Below, one piece after another: positions 16,570-25,908 of a DNA stretch of 64,000 nt. Positions within the stretch are counted from its first letter, which is position 1, and each line of letters begins with the position of its first letter. The notes under the pieces are model-generated. The model searched no databases. It was not told where the DNA came from and saw only the letters and a program-made list of their open reading frames with translations. This stretch comes from an uncultured Collinsella sp. (GTDB lineage: Bacteria; Actinomycetota; Coriobacteriia; Coriobacteriales; Coriobacteriaceae), in NCBI GenBank assembly GCA_934643145.1, contig CAKUBM010000007.1:1-64000 (forward strand), read 5' to 3'. A program made the translations under genes and the position numbers.

Positions 16570-17703
16570 CTACTCCCGGTAGGGCACCCGGTCGCGCATC
16601 ACGGCGTATATCGCCCTGAGCCGCTTCCTCGCGACGGCCTTGAGCGCCCGCCCGTGCCCCATGCCCCGCGCCCTGCAGGCCCGGTAGTACTCGCCGTAGC
16701 GCCCCGAGGACCTCACCAGGCTGTTGCACGAGAAGATCAGCAGGGACTTGAGCCTCGCGTCGCCGCGCCTGGACGCCCTGACCGACCTCACCGACGTTCC
16801 GGAGCTCCTCACCCTCGGGGCTATGCCGCAGTACGAGGCCAGGTGGTCGTGGTCCGGGAACCTGGCGATGTCGACCGACACCGCGAGCTGCGCCGCCGTC
16901 CTCGGGCCGATGCCGGGCACGGTGAGCAGGCACGCGTAGGTCTCGTCGCCCTCGAGCAGCGCCGCCGTCTCGGCCTCGAGGGCCCCGGCCTCGTCGAGGG
17001 CCTCCGATATCCGGGCGGCCAGGAACCTGACCTGCCTGTTCTCGGCCTCGACGAGCGCCGGCGGGGGCGCGGTGGAGGCGGCCGCGGCCTCCCCGGCGGC
17101 CTCGGCCCGCGGGCCCCCGGCCCCGGAGCGGGCGATCCCCCACGCCCCGCCGAACCCGGCGAGCAGCTCCAGCCACCGCCGGTCCGACAGGTCGACGGCG
17201 GCCTCGAGGGCCGGGCAGGACTCGAGCAGCACCGCGCGCAGGCGGTTCTTGTCCCTGGTCGCGCAGGCGACGACGTGGTCGCGCTGCGACGAGAGCGCGC
17301 GGGCGGCCTCGAGGGCCTCGCCGCGGCCCGGGACCCCCGACAGGGAGCCCGGCACGCCCAGGGCGGTCCGCGCGATCACCGCGGCGTCGCGCTCGTCGGT
17401 CTTGGCCTCGCCGGCGAACAGGCCCGCGGCGCGGCTGGCGGCGAGCCCGGGCAGGTGGGCGACCCCGAGCCCCGCGGCGCGGGCCCGCCTCACGGCGAGG
17501 GACCCTATGTTGCGGAACTGGTCGACGACGACGAGCGTGCCGGCGGGCGCGGAGGCGAACAGCGCGTCGAGCTCGGCCTCCCTGTTGCGGACGGGGGCGC
17601 TGGCCAGCACCTCCCCGTCGCGGTCGATCAGGCAGGCCCAGTGCGATGACTTGCCGACGTCGAGGCCGAGCACGGCGGCGGGCCTGGTGGACGGCGCTTT
17701 CAC
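16570..17703 (-). CDS. IS110-family transposase (DEDD recombinase)
   Basis: A 377-residue recombinase if started at the GTG at 17703, which has GGAAGG about 10 bp upstream; an ATG at 17757 would give 395. The N-terminal RuvC-like DEDD domain shows LGLDVGKSSHWACLID, VVVDQFRN and TDERDAAVIAR. The C-terminal Tnp2 domain shows LLTVPGIGPRTAAQLAVSVD, YCGIAPRVRSSGTS and the serine region FSCNSLVRS. In this family the enzyme works with a bridge RNA made from the element's non-coding end. The frame is intact, so the element may be active or recently arrived. Confidence 0.93.
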   Translation of the reverse strand: MKAPSTRPAAVLGLDVGKSSHWACLIDRDGEVLASAPVRNREAELDALFASAPAGTLVVVDQFRNIGSLAVRRARAAGLGVAHLPGLAASRAAGLFAGEAKTDERDAAVIARTALGVPGSLSGVPGRGEALEAARALSSQRDHVVACATRDKNRLRAVLLESCPALEAAVDLSDRRWLELLAGFGGAWGIARSGAGGPRAEAAGEAAAASTAPPPALVEAENRQVRFLAARISEALDEAGALEAETAALLEGDETYACLLTVPGIGPRTAAQLAVSVDIARFPDHDHLASYCGIAPRVRSSGTSVRSVRASRRGDARLKSLLIFSCNSLVRSSGRYGEYYRACRARGMGHGRALKAVARKRLRAIYAVMRDRVPYRE

Positions 17704-17945
17704 GGTGGTATCCTTCCGGTAGTCGTTCGACCGGATGGCCTCCCCCTCGGCACTCACATTACCAGCCGCGGCACCTGCCCGGCACTTTCCTATCAGCCGT
17801 CGGGGGCGGCGCGTCCCGCGCCGGCAGCACCCAACGGGCCCTCTCGGGGGCAGGGACGTTCGGCCGTGCGCGGGCGCCCGGTCGGCGGCCCGTTCTGGGC
17901 GCGCCTCAATCGTAGCCCGAGACGGTCCCGGGCTGACAATTTCGA
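17704..17945 (-). ncRNA. Candidate IS110 bridge RNA region
   Basis: This 240-bp GC-rich leader lies upstream of the transposase start, where IS110-group elements encode the bridge RNA. On the minus strand it can form several stems, including AACGGGCC with GGCCCGTT (about 60 nt apart) and smaller GC hairpins. The guide loops cannot be assigned without the element ends. The call rests on position, family knowledge and visible hairpins. Confidence 0.4.
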
Positions 17946-18184
17946 CTGTAATGGACGTTCTTGTTTGACTGGTAGTTTAAGAACGCCCCCGATGACTATT
18001 CGGATTGCTAATTTGTGCGGGTTGTGGTTTTGTGACCTGCTGAAATTTGAGATACTGTACAACTGTACGTTAACTAATCTTCGTAGTATATTGCTACCCG
18101 CAAAACTCAATACCATTGTGCTTCGAGACGCTAAAGCGCCTACGTACAATGGTTTTTGATAGTACGATTTGATTCAACGACAGG
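17946..18184 (+). other. AT-rich leader upstream of the YhgE pair, with an inverted repeat
   Basis: A 239-bp stretch with no gene, unusually AT-rich. ACCATTGT (18112-18119) pairs with ACAATGGT (18146-18153) and TTTTT follows, so it can form a long-loop terminator-like hairpin just before the yhgE-type start, or serve as an operator. It probably holds the promoter of that operon; no convincing -35/-10 pair was picked. Confidence 0.4.
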
Positions 18185-20974
18185 ATGGATGGTCCAAGCG
18201 TGAGTCTCGGCAGCAAACTATCCGATGCAAAGGTCTCCTTTGCGATATTCAAGCGCGACATTAAGCGACTGCTTGTGAACCCCGTCGCCTTGGTGGTTAC
18301 CCTGGGCGTGTGCGTTATCCCCTCGCTGTATGCCTGGTACAACATCGTGGCCAACTGGGATCCGTATGGAAACACCCAGGGCATTAAAATCGCTATCGCC
18401 AACAACGATCAGGGCACCCAGAACGACCTAGTGGGCGAGCTTAATGCGGGCGATAAGGTGGTCGATCAGCTCAAGGAAAACGATCAGCTGGGCTGGACCT
18501 TCGTCGATTCGGCCGCCGATGCCAAAGAGGGCGTCGAGAGCGGGGAATACTACGCGGCGATCGTAATCCCCAAGAACTTCTCCGACAATCTGGTCTCGAT
18601 GCTCGACGGCAACTACCATCAGCCGAAGCTCACCTATTACGTCAACGAGAAAAAGAGCGCCATTGCGCCCAAGGTCACCGATACCGGTGCCAACACCATC
18701 GAGGAGCAGATCAACTCGGAGTTTGTCTCCACGGTGGGCGAGACTGTTGCCAGTATCGCCAAGGATGCCGGTGTCGATTTAAAGGACAAGGCAACCCAGA
18801 CTCAGGACTCGCTGACAAGTTCGGTGTCCGAGGCATCCGACACCTTGGGTGAGGTGCGCGATTCGATTGGCGATATGAATGCCGCCATCGATAAGACGAG
18901 TGGCGCTATCGCCTCGGCTGATGCGGCGCTTGCCGGCTTGCAAGGTCAGGCACCGTCGCTGACGCAGGCAATCTCCCAGGGCAACGACCTGCTGGGCGAG
19001 GCTCGCGCCACGGCGGGCAACTCTATCACCTCGCTCTCCAAGGCACTCTCGGAAGGTAGCCTTGCACTCACCAAGACGTCAGCCTCCGCGAACGCTGCGA
19101 TTGGCAAGCTAACGGGTACGGTCACATCTACGACCACCCGCATCGACAACTCGCTCGAGTCTCTCCAAGCGACGATCGATCACAATAAGGCCGTTATCGG
19201 GCACTTGGAGATTCTCGTTAATGACACGTCGACAGGTTCCGAGGAAATTGACGCGCGCATTGTATCGACCATCGATTCGCTTCGCGAGCAAAACCAGAAG
19301 CTGCAGAGCATCAAGGATGGCCTTTCTGCACAGTCGAGCGCCATGGCAAACGACGCTACGGCAATCTCGAACGCGAGCAACGCACTCAACGCGGCAATTC
19401 AGACCGGTACGGCTAACCTCGGTCAGGCTCAGACCGATCTGGGTCAGAACGCACTTCCGAAGGCTTCGAGCGCGCTTGACTCCTTTGCCGCCGTTTCGGG
19501 CGATTTGACCGGCATTGTGTCGGGTATGACCCCCACGATAGCGAGCGCGCGCGGCACGCTGGCGCAGCTCGATGCCACGCTCAAGCAGGCAAAGACCACG
19601 CTGTCCCAAACCGACGCCTCCCTTGCCAAGGTTCAGGACAAGCTCGCGACCGCCGCCAATGACATTGCGGCGCTGCAGACCTCTGAGTCTATGGGCGAGT
19701 TAGCCGACCTCATGGACGTCGACGTCAATGACGTGGCAGATTTCATGGCATCTCCGGTTGAGCTGACGTCCAAGTCAATCTATCCGGTCAAGAGCTTTGG
19801 CTCGGGCATCGCGCCCTTCTACACCAATCTGGCGCTGTGGGTAGGCGGCTATGTGCTCATCGCTATCTATAAACTCGAGGTCGACCGCGAGGGCATCGGT
19901 AGCTTTACGGCGCGTCAGGGCTACTTTGGCCGCTGGCTGCTGCTGGTGATCCTGGGCGCGTTCCAGGCCATTATCGTTACGGTGGGCGACCTGGTCATTG
20001 GCGTTCAGTGCGTCAATCCGCTGCTCTTTGTACTGGGCGGCATCGCTATTTCGTTCACCTACGTCAACATCATCTATGCGCTGTCCACCACGTTTAAGCA
20101 TATCGGTAAAGCCATTGGCGTCATCCTCGTCATTGTGCAGATCCCCGGCTCGTCGGGCATGTATCCCATCGAGATGATGCCCGGCTTCTTCCAATGGCTG
20201 CATCCGCTGCTGCCCTTCACCTATGGCATCAACCTGCTGCGCGAGACCGTCGGTGGCATGTATTCGTTCAACTACCTGTTCAACCTGTGCATCCTGGGCG
20301 TGTTCCTTGCCATCGCACTCTTTATTGGCTTGCAGCTGCGTCCGCTGCTGCTCAACCTCAACCTGCTCTTTGACAAGCAGCTTTCCACGACGGGCCTCAT
20401 GATCTGCGAGTCCAACGACCTGCCGCGCCAGCGCTATTCGCTGCGCACGGCCATGCGCGTCATGCTCGATTCGGATTCGTACCGTCGCGAGCTGCTCGAT
20501 CATGCCGTGGCGTTTGAGCATCGCTACCCGTACTACATCAAGGGCGGTTTTGCCGCCGTGGTAGGCGTGCAGGTTCTGCTCTTTGTGCTTTCGACGGTGC
20601 TCGATATCGACAATAACGGCAAGATCATCCTGCTCGTTATCTGGATCATTTCGGTTATCGCCATCTGCGGCTGGCTCATCAACATCGAATACATCCGTGC
20701 GAGCCTCAATACCCAGATGCGTATCTCGGCGCTTTCGGACGAGGACCTTCGCCGCGAGATGCGCGAGCACACGGCTGCCATCCCTGCCGCCCGTCGCATG
20801 TTTGGTCTCAACGCCAGCGAGCGTGGCGCCAAGGGAGGCGAACAGCCTACGAGCCGTCTGTCGCATATCGGTGCGCATCGTAAGGCTCAAGATGCCGACG
20901 GCGCTGACAACGTAAACGGAAACGACGGGGACACCACCTCGCTTGGCAAGCACTCTAAAGGAGGTGAGGCATAA
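18185..20974 (+). CDS. YhgE/Pip-family membrane protein
   Basis: A 929-residue membrane protein of the YhgE/Pip family (ABC-2-like transporter fold). A first transmembrane helix (about 36-55) is followed by the family signature WDPYGN and IAIANNDQG. A long extracytoplasmic region (about 60-530) is rich in Ala, Ser, Thr and Asp and predicted to be coiled coil. Five to six membrane helices lie at about 540-730, with an extra helix pair near 785-835, and the tail is charged. Relatives include the phage infection protein Pip and EsaA of type VII secretion; no other type VII genes are here. Its stop codon directly abuts the next start. Confidence 0.85.
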   Translation: MDGPSVSLGSKLSDAKVSFAIFKRDIKRLLVNPVALVVTLGVCVIPSLYAWYNIVANWDPYGNTQGIKIAIANNDQGTQNDLVGELNAGDKVVDQLKENDQLGWTFVDSAADAKEGVESGEYYAAIVIPKNFSDNLVSMLDGNYHQPKLTYYVNEKKSAIAPKVTDTGANTIEEQINSEFVSTVGETVASIAKDAGVDLKDKATQTQDSLTSSVSEASDTLGEVRDSIGDMNAAIDKTSGAIASADAALAGLQGQAPSLTQAISQGNDLLGEARATAGNSITSLSKALSEGSLALTKTSASANAAIGKLTGTVTSTTTRIDNSLESLQATIDHNKAVIGHLEILVNDTSTGSEEIDARIVSTIDSLREQNQKLQSIKDGLSAQSSAMANDATAISNASNALNAAIQTGTANLGQAQTDLGQNALPKASSALDSFAAVSGDLTGIVSGMTPTIASARGTLAQLDATLKQAKTTLSQTDASLAKVQDKLATAANDIAALQTSESMGELADLMDVDVNDVADFMASPVELTSKSIYPVKSFGSGIAPFYTNLALWVGGYVLIAIYKLEVDREGIGSFTARQGYFGRWLLLVILGAFQAIIVTVGDLVIGVQCVNPLLFVLGGIAISFTYVNIIYALSTTFKHIGKAIGVILVIVQIPGSSGMYPIEMMPGFFQWLHPLLPFTYGINLLRETVGGMYSFNYLFNLCILGVFLAIALFIGLQLRPLLLNLNLLFDKQLSTTGLMICESNDLPRQRYSLRTAMRVMLDSDSYRRELLDHAVAFEHRYPYYIKGGFAAVVGVQVLLFVLSTVLDIDNNGKIILLVIWIISVIAICGWLINIEYIRASLNTQMRISALSDEDLRREMREHTAAIPAARRMFGLNASERGAKGGEQPTSRLSHIGAHRKAQDADGADNVNGNDGDTTSLGKHSKGGEA

Positions 20975-23164
20975 ATGAAAAACATCCTGCACCTGTTTAA
21001 GCGCGATGTCCAAAACGTGTCTCGCTCCGTGATCGGCATGGTCGTCGTGATGGGCCTGATCATCGTGCCATGTCTCTATGCATGGTTTAACATCGCCGGA
21101 AGCTGGGATCCCTACGGCAATACCGGCAACCTTAAGATTGCAGTGGTCAACACCGATGAGGGTTACGAGAGCGATCTGATTCCCGTCGAGGTCAACGTGG
21201 GCGAAAACGTAACCGCCACCCTGCGCGGCAACGAGAACTTCGACTGGGTCGTCCTCAACGACCGCGATAAGGCGATTGAGGGCGTTAAGTCGGGCGCGTA
21301 CTACGCTGCCGTCGTTATCCCTAAAACGTTTAGCGCTGACATGATGACGCTTTTCTCGACCGAGGTGAAGCACGCCGATATCGAGTTCTATGAGAACCAG
21401 AAGGCCAACGCCATCGCACAGATCGTGACTGAAAAGGGTTCGAGCGCCGTCCAGAGTCAGGTCAACGAGACCTTTACCAAGACCATCACGACCATCGGCC
21501 TTAAGACCGTGTCCAGCCTGCTCGACTATATGAGTACCGACCAGGTGAGCAACTTTATCGCCAATCTGTCCTCGACGCTGGGCGATTCGGTCGAGGACCT
21601 GCAGGACGTTCAGGCGAGTGCGACGTCGCTCGCGGGCATTTTGAGCTCCACGTCCGATTCACTGACATCGGCGGGCGGCATGCTCAAGCAGACGGGCACC
21701 GTTGATGAGTCGACGAAGCAGCTGATGGAGCACGCCAAGAGCGGCATCAATGATTCCAAGGAAGCGCTCAAGGCCGCCAACGATGCCGTTGACGCAGCGA
21801 TTGACGGAAGCGCGGGCTCGTTCGACAACGTGTCCGCCGAGCTTGCGAAGGCATTCGATGCCGCGAATCAGCATGTTGACCTTACGGTGTCTCAGCTCAA
21901 CGAAGCCGCAGCGGCGCTCAATACGCGTGCTGACGATATCGATGCGATGGCCGATCAGCTCCGCAACCTTGCCGACCAGGTGAGTGATGACAAGCTCAAA
22001 GACGGTCTCGAGTCCGCTGCGACGTCGCTGGGCAGAATTGCCGTGGAGTACCGCAACAATGCGAAGGACCTGACGGCGACCGCAAAGTCCCTTTCGGACG
22101 GCATGGCGGAGGTCAACAACTCGCGTGCCGAGGTCGACCAGGCCATCGCCGATGCCAAGGCGGGTATCTCGGGAGCCAAGTCCGACTACGATTCCACGTT
22201 CTCGGTTAAGGCCAAGGAGCTCAAGAAGACCATTTCGGGCGTTCTGGATTCCCTGAACGGTATCTCGGGTGACTTGGATAGCGCCGTGAGCGGTCTGACC
22301 GACGCCTCTGGTTCGCTCGCGAAGGGTCTCTCCAAGGCTGCAGGGCTCGTCAACAAGGCTTCTGACCAGCTGGGTGAGGCATCGGACAAGATCAGCGCGT
22401 TCAAGGACGAGCTCGACGGCGCCCTGATGTCGGGTGACCTGGCGACGATCAAGACGATGATCGGCAACGACCCCGAGGGTTTGGCCGTGTCGCTTTCCGG
22501 TCCCGTCGCGCTCGATCGTAAGCCGGTCTATCCAATCCGCAATTACGGTTCGGCCATGGCGCCGTTCTATACGATCCTGTCGCTGTGGGTGGGCTCGATC
22601 GTGCTGGCAGCCATGATGAAGGTCTCGGTTGACGACGAACTCATCAACGAGCTGATCCCCGTGCGCCTGCACGAGATCTACCTGGGCCGCTACCTGTTCT
22701 TTGGAGGTCTGGCCCTGCTGCAGGCGACACTCGTGTGCGCGGGCGACATCCTGTTCTTTGGCATCCAATGCGACAACCCGCTGCAGTTTGTACTTGCCGG
22801 CTGGGTCGCGAGCCTCGTGTTCTCCAATATCGTCTACACGCTCACCGTGTCGTTTGGTGATATCGGTAAGGCGCTCGCCGTCGTGCTGTTGGTTATGCAG
22901 GTCGGCGGTTCGGGCGGTACGTTCCCCATCGAGATGACCGGCCCTGTGTTCCAGGCGATCTATCCGTTCCTGCCGTTCACCCACGGCATCAACGCCATGC
23001 ATGCCGCCATGGCTGGCGCCTACCATATGGAGTACTGGGTTGAACTTGGCATTCTGGCGAGCTATCTGATTCCGTCGCTGGCACTGGGCGTCGTCTTCCG
23101 CCGCCCGGTCATCAAAGCCAACGACTGGATTATCGAAAAGCTGGAGTCAACAAAGCTTATTTAG
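20975..23164 (+). CDS. YhgE/Pip-family membrane protein (second copy)
   Basis: A 729-residue paralogue of the upstream protein with the same layout: an N-terminal helix with WDPYGN, an extracytoplasmic coiled-coil region (about 60-500), and C-terminal membrane helices with GSGGTFPIEM matching the partner's GSSGMYPIEM. It lacks the extra C-terminal helices and tail. The ATG follows the upstream stop without a gap, and AAAGGAGGTG sits inside the end of the first gene, so the two are translationally linked and probably form a heteromeric complex. The cargo is unknown. Confidence 0.85.
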   Translation: MKNILHLFKRDVQNVSRSVIGMVVVMGLIIVPCLYAWFNIAGSWDPYGNTGNLKIAVVNTDEGYESDLIPVEVNVGENVTATLRGNENFDWVVLNDRDKAIEGVKSGAYYAAVVIPKTFSADMMTLFSTEVKHADIEFYENQKANAIAQIVTEKGSSAVQSQVNETFTKTITTIGLKTVSSLLDYMSTDQVSNFIANLSSTLGDSVEDLQDVQASATSLAGILSSTSDSLTSAGGMLKQTGTVDESTKQLMEHAKSGINDSKEALKAANDAVDAAIDGSAGSFDNVSAELAKAFDAANQHVDLTVSQLNEAAAALNTRADDIDAMADQLRNLADQVSDDKLKDGLESAATSLGRIAVEYRNNAKDLTATAKSLSDGMAEVNNSRAEVDQAIADAKAGISGAKSDYDSTFSVKAKELKKTISGVLDSLNGISGDLDSAVSGLTDASGSLAKGLSKAAGLVNKASDQLGEASDKISAFKDELDGALMSGDLATIKTMIGNDPEGLAVSLSGPVALDRKPVYPIRNYGSAMAPFYTILSLWVGSIVLAAMMKVSVDDELINELIPVRLHEIYLGRYLFFGGLALLQATLVCAGDILFFGIQCDNPLQFVLAGWVASLVFSNIVYTLTVSFGDIGKALAVVLLVMQVGGSGGTFPIEMTGPVFQAIYPFLPFTHGINAMHAAMAGAYHMEYWVELGILASYLIPSLALGVVFRRPVIKANDWIIEKLESTKLI

Positions 23165-23192
23165 TACAGCAACGTTAACGCCGATGCAGCGC

Positions 23193-23344
23193 TAATGCCA
23201 GCGAGCGAGCCGCATTTGCGCCAAGGTGACGTGAAATGAAAGGGCGCTGACCTTCTGGTCGCGCCCTTGAAATTGAACGTCAGATTGGCGTGAATGCAGC
23301 TCGCGCAGCGTCGGCCGGTCCGCCGTTCGGTAGAACGGCGGAAC
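23193..23344 (-). repeat. 152-bp structured intergenic repeat, copy B
   Basis: Inverted copy of the element at 16330-16481, same length. Conserved parts are the CCGCCGTTC / GAACGGCGG hairpin, GCCGACGCTGCGCG, the GACC-AGAA-GGTC core and the end CGCTCGCTGGCATTA. Its core terminator stem is AAGGGCGC / GCGCCCTT, different from copy A but also paired. It lies after the second yhgE gene, where the core can end transcription from either side. Confidence 0.8.
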
Positions 23345-23503
23345 AAAACGCTTTAGTGCGGTGAATTGCACGGGCTGCTTGGTTGTTGCTACAGTAGCGG
23401 GGCGTGCCGGGGGTCCGGCGCGTCCCGTTTTTATTTGACCATGAGGCGGCACGCAGCCATACGCGTGCGGACACCACGCCCAGATTGAGTGCGAGGATGT
23501 TCC

Positions 23504-24487
23504 ATGGCCCAATACGCTGCCAACGAAATCGAAAACATGCCCGATAGCCCTGTAGCCCGTGAGGATTTGGGCGCGGGTGGTATTCCCCGGGGTGCCGGCG
23601 CACGCTCGCCGTTGTTCTGGAAAGTTCTACTGCTTTCGGTGGCGATTATCTGGGGCTACTCCTTTACCACTATGAAGGACGCACTCGACACCATTCCGGT
23701 GTTCGAGCTGGTCTATGTTCGCTTTCTCCCGGCATCACTGGTTATGTTTGCAATTTTCCATAAGCGCATCATCGCTCATTTCAATGCCCGCAACCTGATC
23801 GTCGGGCTTGGCATGGGCGCGCTCATGTGGGGTGCCTACGGTTTGCAGACGATCGGCCTGGCACAGACCACGGCGGGCAAGAGCGCTTTTTTGACCGGCA
23901 CGTATTGCATCCTTGTGCCGTTTGCAAGCTATGTCCTGAGCGGTGAAAAGCTTACCCGGTATAACCTGGGTGCAGCGTTGTTGTGCCTGGCGGGTATTGG
24001 CCTGGTAGCGCTCGATAGCGTCGAGTTCAATGCCGGCGATGTTATTACCTTGGGCGGCGCGATCTTCTTCGCCATCCAGATGGCGGTGACCGCCAAGTAT
24101 GGCCGCAAGATGGATATCAACGTCATCACGTTTTGGATGTTTGTGGGCAATGGCGTTTTGAGCTTAATCACGTCGCTACTATTCGAGACTCAGGCGCCTC
24201 TGTCCGTGTGGACGCCGAGTTTTATCGGCGTGATGGTCTTCCTCTCGGTGGGCTGCACGTGCGTGGCACTGCTCGTCCAAAACGTCGGTCTGGCGCACGT
24301 CCCGGCCTCGACGGGCTCGCTGCTTCTTTCGATGGAGTCGCCCTCGGGTGTGCTGTTCTCGGTGTTGTTGATGGGGGAGGCGCTCACCTCGCGCCTGCTT
24401 GCCGGCTTTGCGCTCATCTTCCTGTCGATTATCTTGAGCGAGACGCATTTCGATTTCTTGCGCCGAAAATCTCGCCCGCAATTGTAA
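23504..24487 (+). CDS. EamA/DMT-family transporter
   Basis: A 327-residue inner membrane transporter with ten predicted helices in two EamA repeats. The motif GYSFTTMKDAL in helix 1 and MESPSGVLFSVLLMGE near the second repeat are typical of the drug/metabolite family. The ATG at 23504, with GAGG 8 bp upstream, is preferred over a GTG at 23489. The substrate is unknown; relatives export amino acids or metabolites. It is followed by a strong terminator at 24500. Confidence 0.85.
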   Translation: MAQYAANEIENMPDSPVAREDLGAGGIPRGAGARSPLFWKVLLLSVAIIWGYSFTTMKDALDTIPVFELVYVRFLPASLVMFAIFHKRIIAHFNARNLIVGLGMGALMWGAYGLQTIGLAQTTAGKSAFLTGTYCILVPFASYVLSGEKLTRYNLGAALLCLAGIGLVALDSVEFNAGDVITLGGAIFFAIQMAVTAKYGRKMDINVITFWMFVGNGVLSLITSLLFETQAPLSVWTPSFIGVMVFLSVGCTCVALLVQNVGLAHVPASTGSLLLSMESPSGVLFSVLLMGEALTSRLLAGFALIFLSIILSETHFDFLRRKSRPQL

Positions 24488-24499
24488 ACAACTTGTTGC

Positions 24500-24524
24500 G
24501 CCGCCCTCCCAGGGCGGCATTTTC
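24500..24524 (+). terminator. Terminator after the DMT transporter gene
   Basis: GCCGCCCT / AGGGCGGC with a 3-nt loop, then ATTTTC. Confidence 0.75.
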
Positions 24525-24551
24525 TATGTTAAGCCCTTACAGTTGTGCCTT

Positions 24552-24573
24552 GCACTTTACGCTATCAAAGTGC
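24552..24573. promoter_or_regulatory. Palindromic site upstream of the M20 gene
   Basis: GCACTTT (24552-24558) and AAAGTGC (24567-24573) form a perfect 7-bp inverted repeat with an 8-bp spacer, 31 bp before the start codon. A transcription-factor site or a short leader hairpin are both possible. Confidence 0.4.
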
Positions 24574-24603
24574 GTGCTGCAAAAACGTTACTGGAGGGCA
24601 TCT

Positions 24604-25905
24604 ATGGCACCAGCTCTGTCCGATCTTCAACCGCAACCAGCGCCTCAGGCTACCACAGCGGCGCAGACCGCTATCGGCGATGGCCTGGTCAAAGAAGCCC
24701 AGGCATTTGCCGGTGAGCTTGCCGCATGGCGCCACGATCTCCATCAGACGCCCGAGCTCGGTAACAATCTTCCGCAGACGTCTGCCTATATCCAGGCACG
24801 TTTGGACGAGATGGACATTCCCTATACCACGCTTGTCGACGGTTCCTGTGTTGTTGGCCTGATCGGTGCCGGTGCGGCCGCGGCTGCTCAGGGCAATGGT
24901 GCGTGCGCGGACGAGCAGGCCGGTACGGTTATCATGCTTCGCGGCGACATGGATGCCCTGCCCGTTGTCGAGGAATCGGGTGAGCCTTTCGCTTCCACCA
25001 ACGGCTGCATGCACGCTTGTGGCCACGATATGCATGCGACGGCGCTGCTCGGCGCGGCCCGTTTGCTCAAGGCCCGCGAGGCCGAGCTTGTCGACGCTAA
25101 TGCCACCGTCAAACTGCTGTTCCAGCCGGGTGAGGAGACCTTTGAGGGGGCACGCGCTGCCATCGCCGATGGCCTGCTGCAGAACCCGCGCCCTCAGGCG
25201 GCTTTTGCCATGCACGTCAACAGCCAGTCGCCGCTTGGCCTGGTGCTCTACGGCAGTCCGGCGCTCTCGGGCGTGTACGGTTTCCGCATCACGCTGCAGG
25301 GCAAGGGTGGCCACGGTTCCAGCCCCGAGATTTGCATCGACCCCATCACGGCCGGCGTGCATGTGCACCTGGCGCTTCAGGAGCTTATCTCTCGCGAGGT
25401 GCCGGCGGCCAAGGAGGTCGCGCTTACCGTGGGTAAGTTCGCTGGCGGTTTGGCGGCCAACGTCATCCCCGACACCTGCGTGCTCGAGGGAACGTTGCGC
25501 GGCTTCGATGTCGAGCTCATGGCTCACCTTAAGACCCGCATCGCGGAGGTCGTCAACGGCGTTGCCGCAACATATCGTACGCCGGCAACCATCGAGACGC
25601 TCTCGGACGTTCCGCCGCTCGTGCTCGACAGCGATATGACTCAGGCCTCGCTTGGCTACGTGGGCGCAGTGCTGTCCAAGGCGGCTTTCTTGCCGCTTTT
25701 CCATGCCATGGCGAGTGAGGACTTCGCGCTTATCTCGAGCGAGATTCCGAGTGCGTACTTTACCGTGGGCGCGGCCGTGACCGATACGGACGAGCATTTT
25801 GCCCAGCATCATCCCAAGGCGCGCTTTAACGATGCCGAGCTTCCCCTCGGCGCCGCGGCTTATGCCGCCGTCGCTTTGGGCTATATCGCCGACCACAAGG
25901 AGTAA
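24604..25905 (+). CDS. M20-family amidohydrolase (aminoacylase/hippurate hydrolase-like)
   Basis: A 433-residue zinc peptidase-fold amidohydrolase, likely cleaving an N-acyl amino acid or similar amide in the cytoplasm. The true start is the ATG at 24604 (TGGAGGG upstream). Metal and catalytic motifs are GDMDALPV, MHACGHDMHAT, FQPGEE and the C-terminal HAMASEDFA. The dimerisation domain GKGGHGSSPE follows. The N-terminus has about 30 extra Ala/Gln/Thr-rich residues. It is 3 bp from a downstream MFS gene whose ribosome site lies inside this gene's end, so enzyme and transporter are co-expressed and may share a substrate. Confidence 0.88.
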   Translation: MAPALSDLQPQPAPQATTAAQTAIGDGLVKEAQAFAGELAAWRHDLHQTPELGNNLPQTSAYIQARLDEMDIPYTTLVDGSCVVGLIGAGAAAAAQGNGACADEQAGTVIMLRGDMDALPVVEESGEPFASTNGCMHACGHDMHATALLGAARLLKAREAELVDANATVKLLFQPGEETFEGARAAIADGLLQNPRPQAAFAMHVNSQSPLGLVLYGSPALSGVYGFRITLQGKGGHGSSPEICIDPITAGVHVHLALQELISREVPAAKEVALTVGKFAGGLAANVIPDTCVLEGTLRGFDVELMAHLKTRIAEVVNGVAATYRTPATIETLSDVPPLVLDSDMTQASLGYVGAVLSKAAFLPLFHAMASEDFALISSEIPSAYFTVGAAVTDTDEHFAQHHPKARFNDAELPLGAAAYAAVALGYIADHKE

Positions 25906-25908
25906 CCA

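Larger units (their letters stand above)
16545..17945 (-). mobile_element. IS110-family insertion sequence (ends approximate)
   Basis: One transposase gene with a long non-coding leader, clearly more GC-rich (coding part near 70% by eye) than its flanks; beyond about 17945 the DNA becomes AT-rich. I see no clear terminal inverted repeats, as expected for IS110. The left flank abuts structured repeat copy A and a fragment similar to the hairpin at 27323-27386 (TGATCCC, then GGGGACGGAG at 16514), so the element may have landed in palindromic repeat DNA. The end positions are estimates from base composition. Confidence 0.6.

Noticed and set aside
16424..17649. Additional long frames on both strands in the transposase region
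   Set aside because: Arg/Gly/Ala-rich translations caused by very high GC; only the DEDD transposase frame has family motifs.
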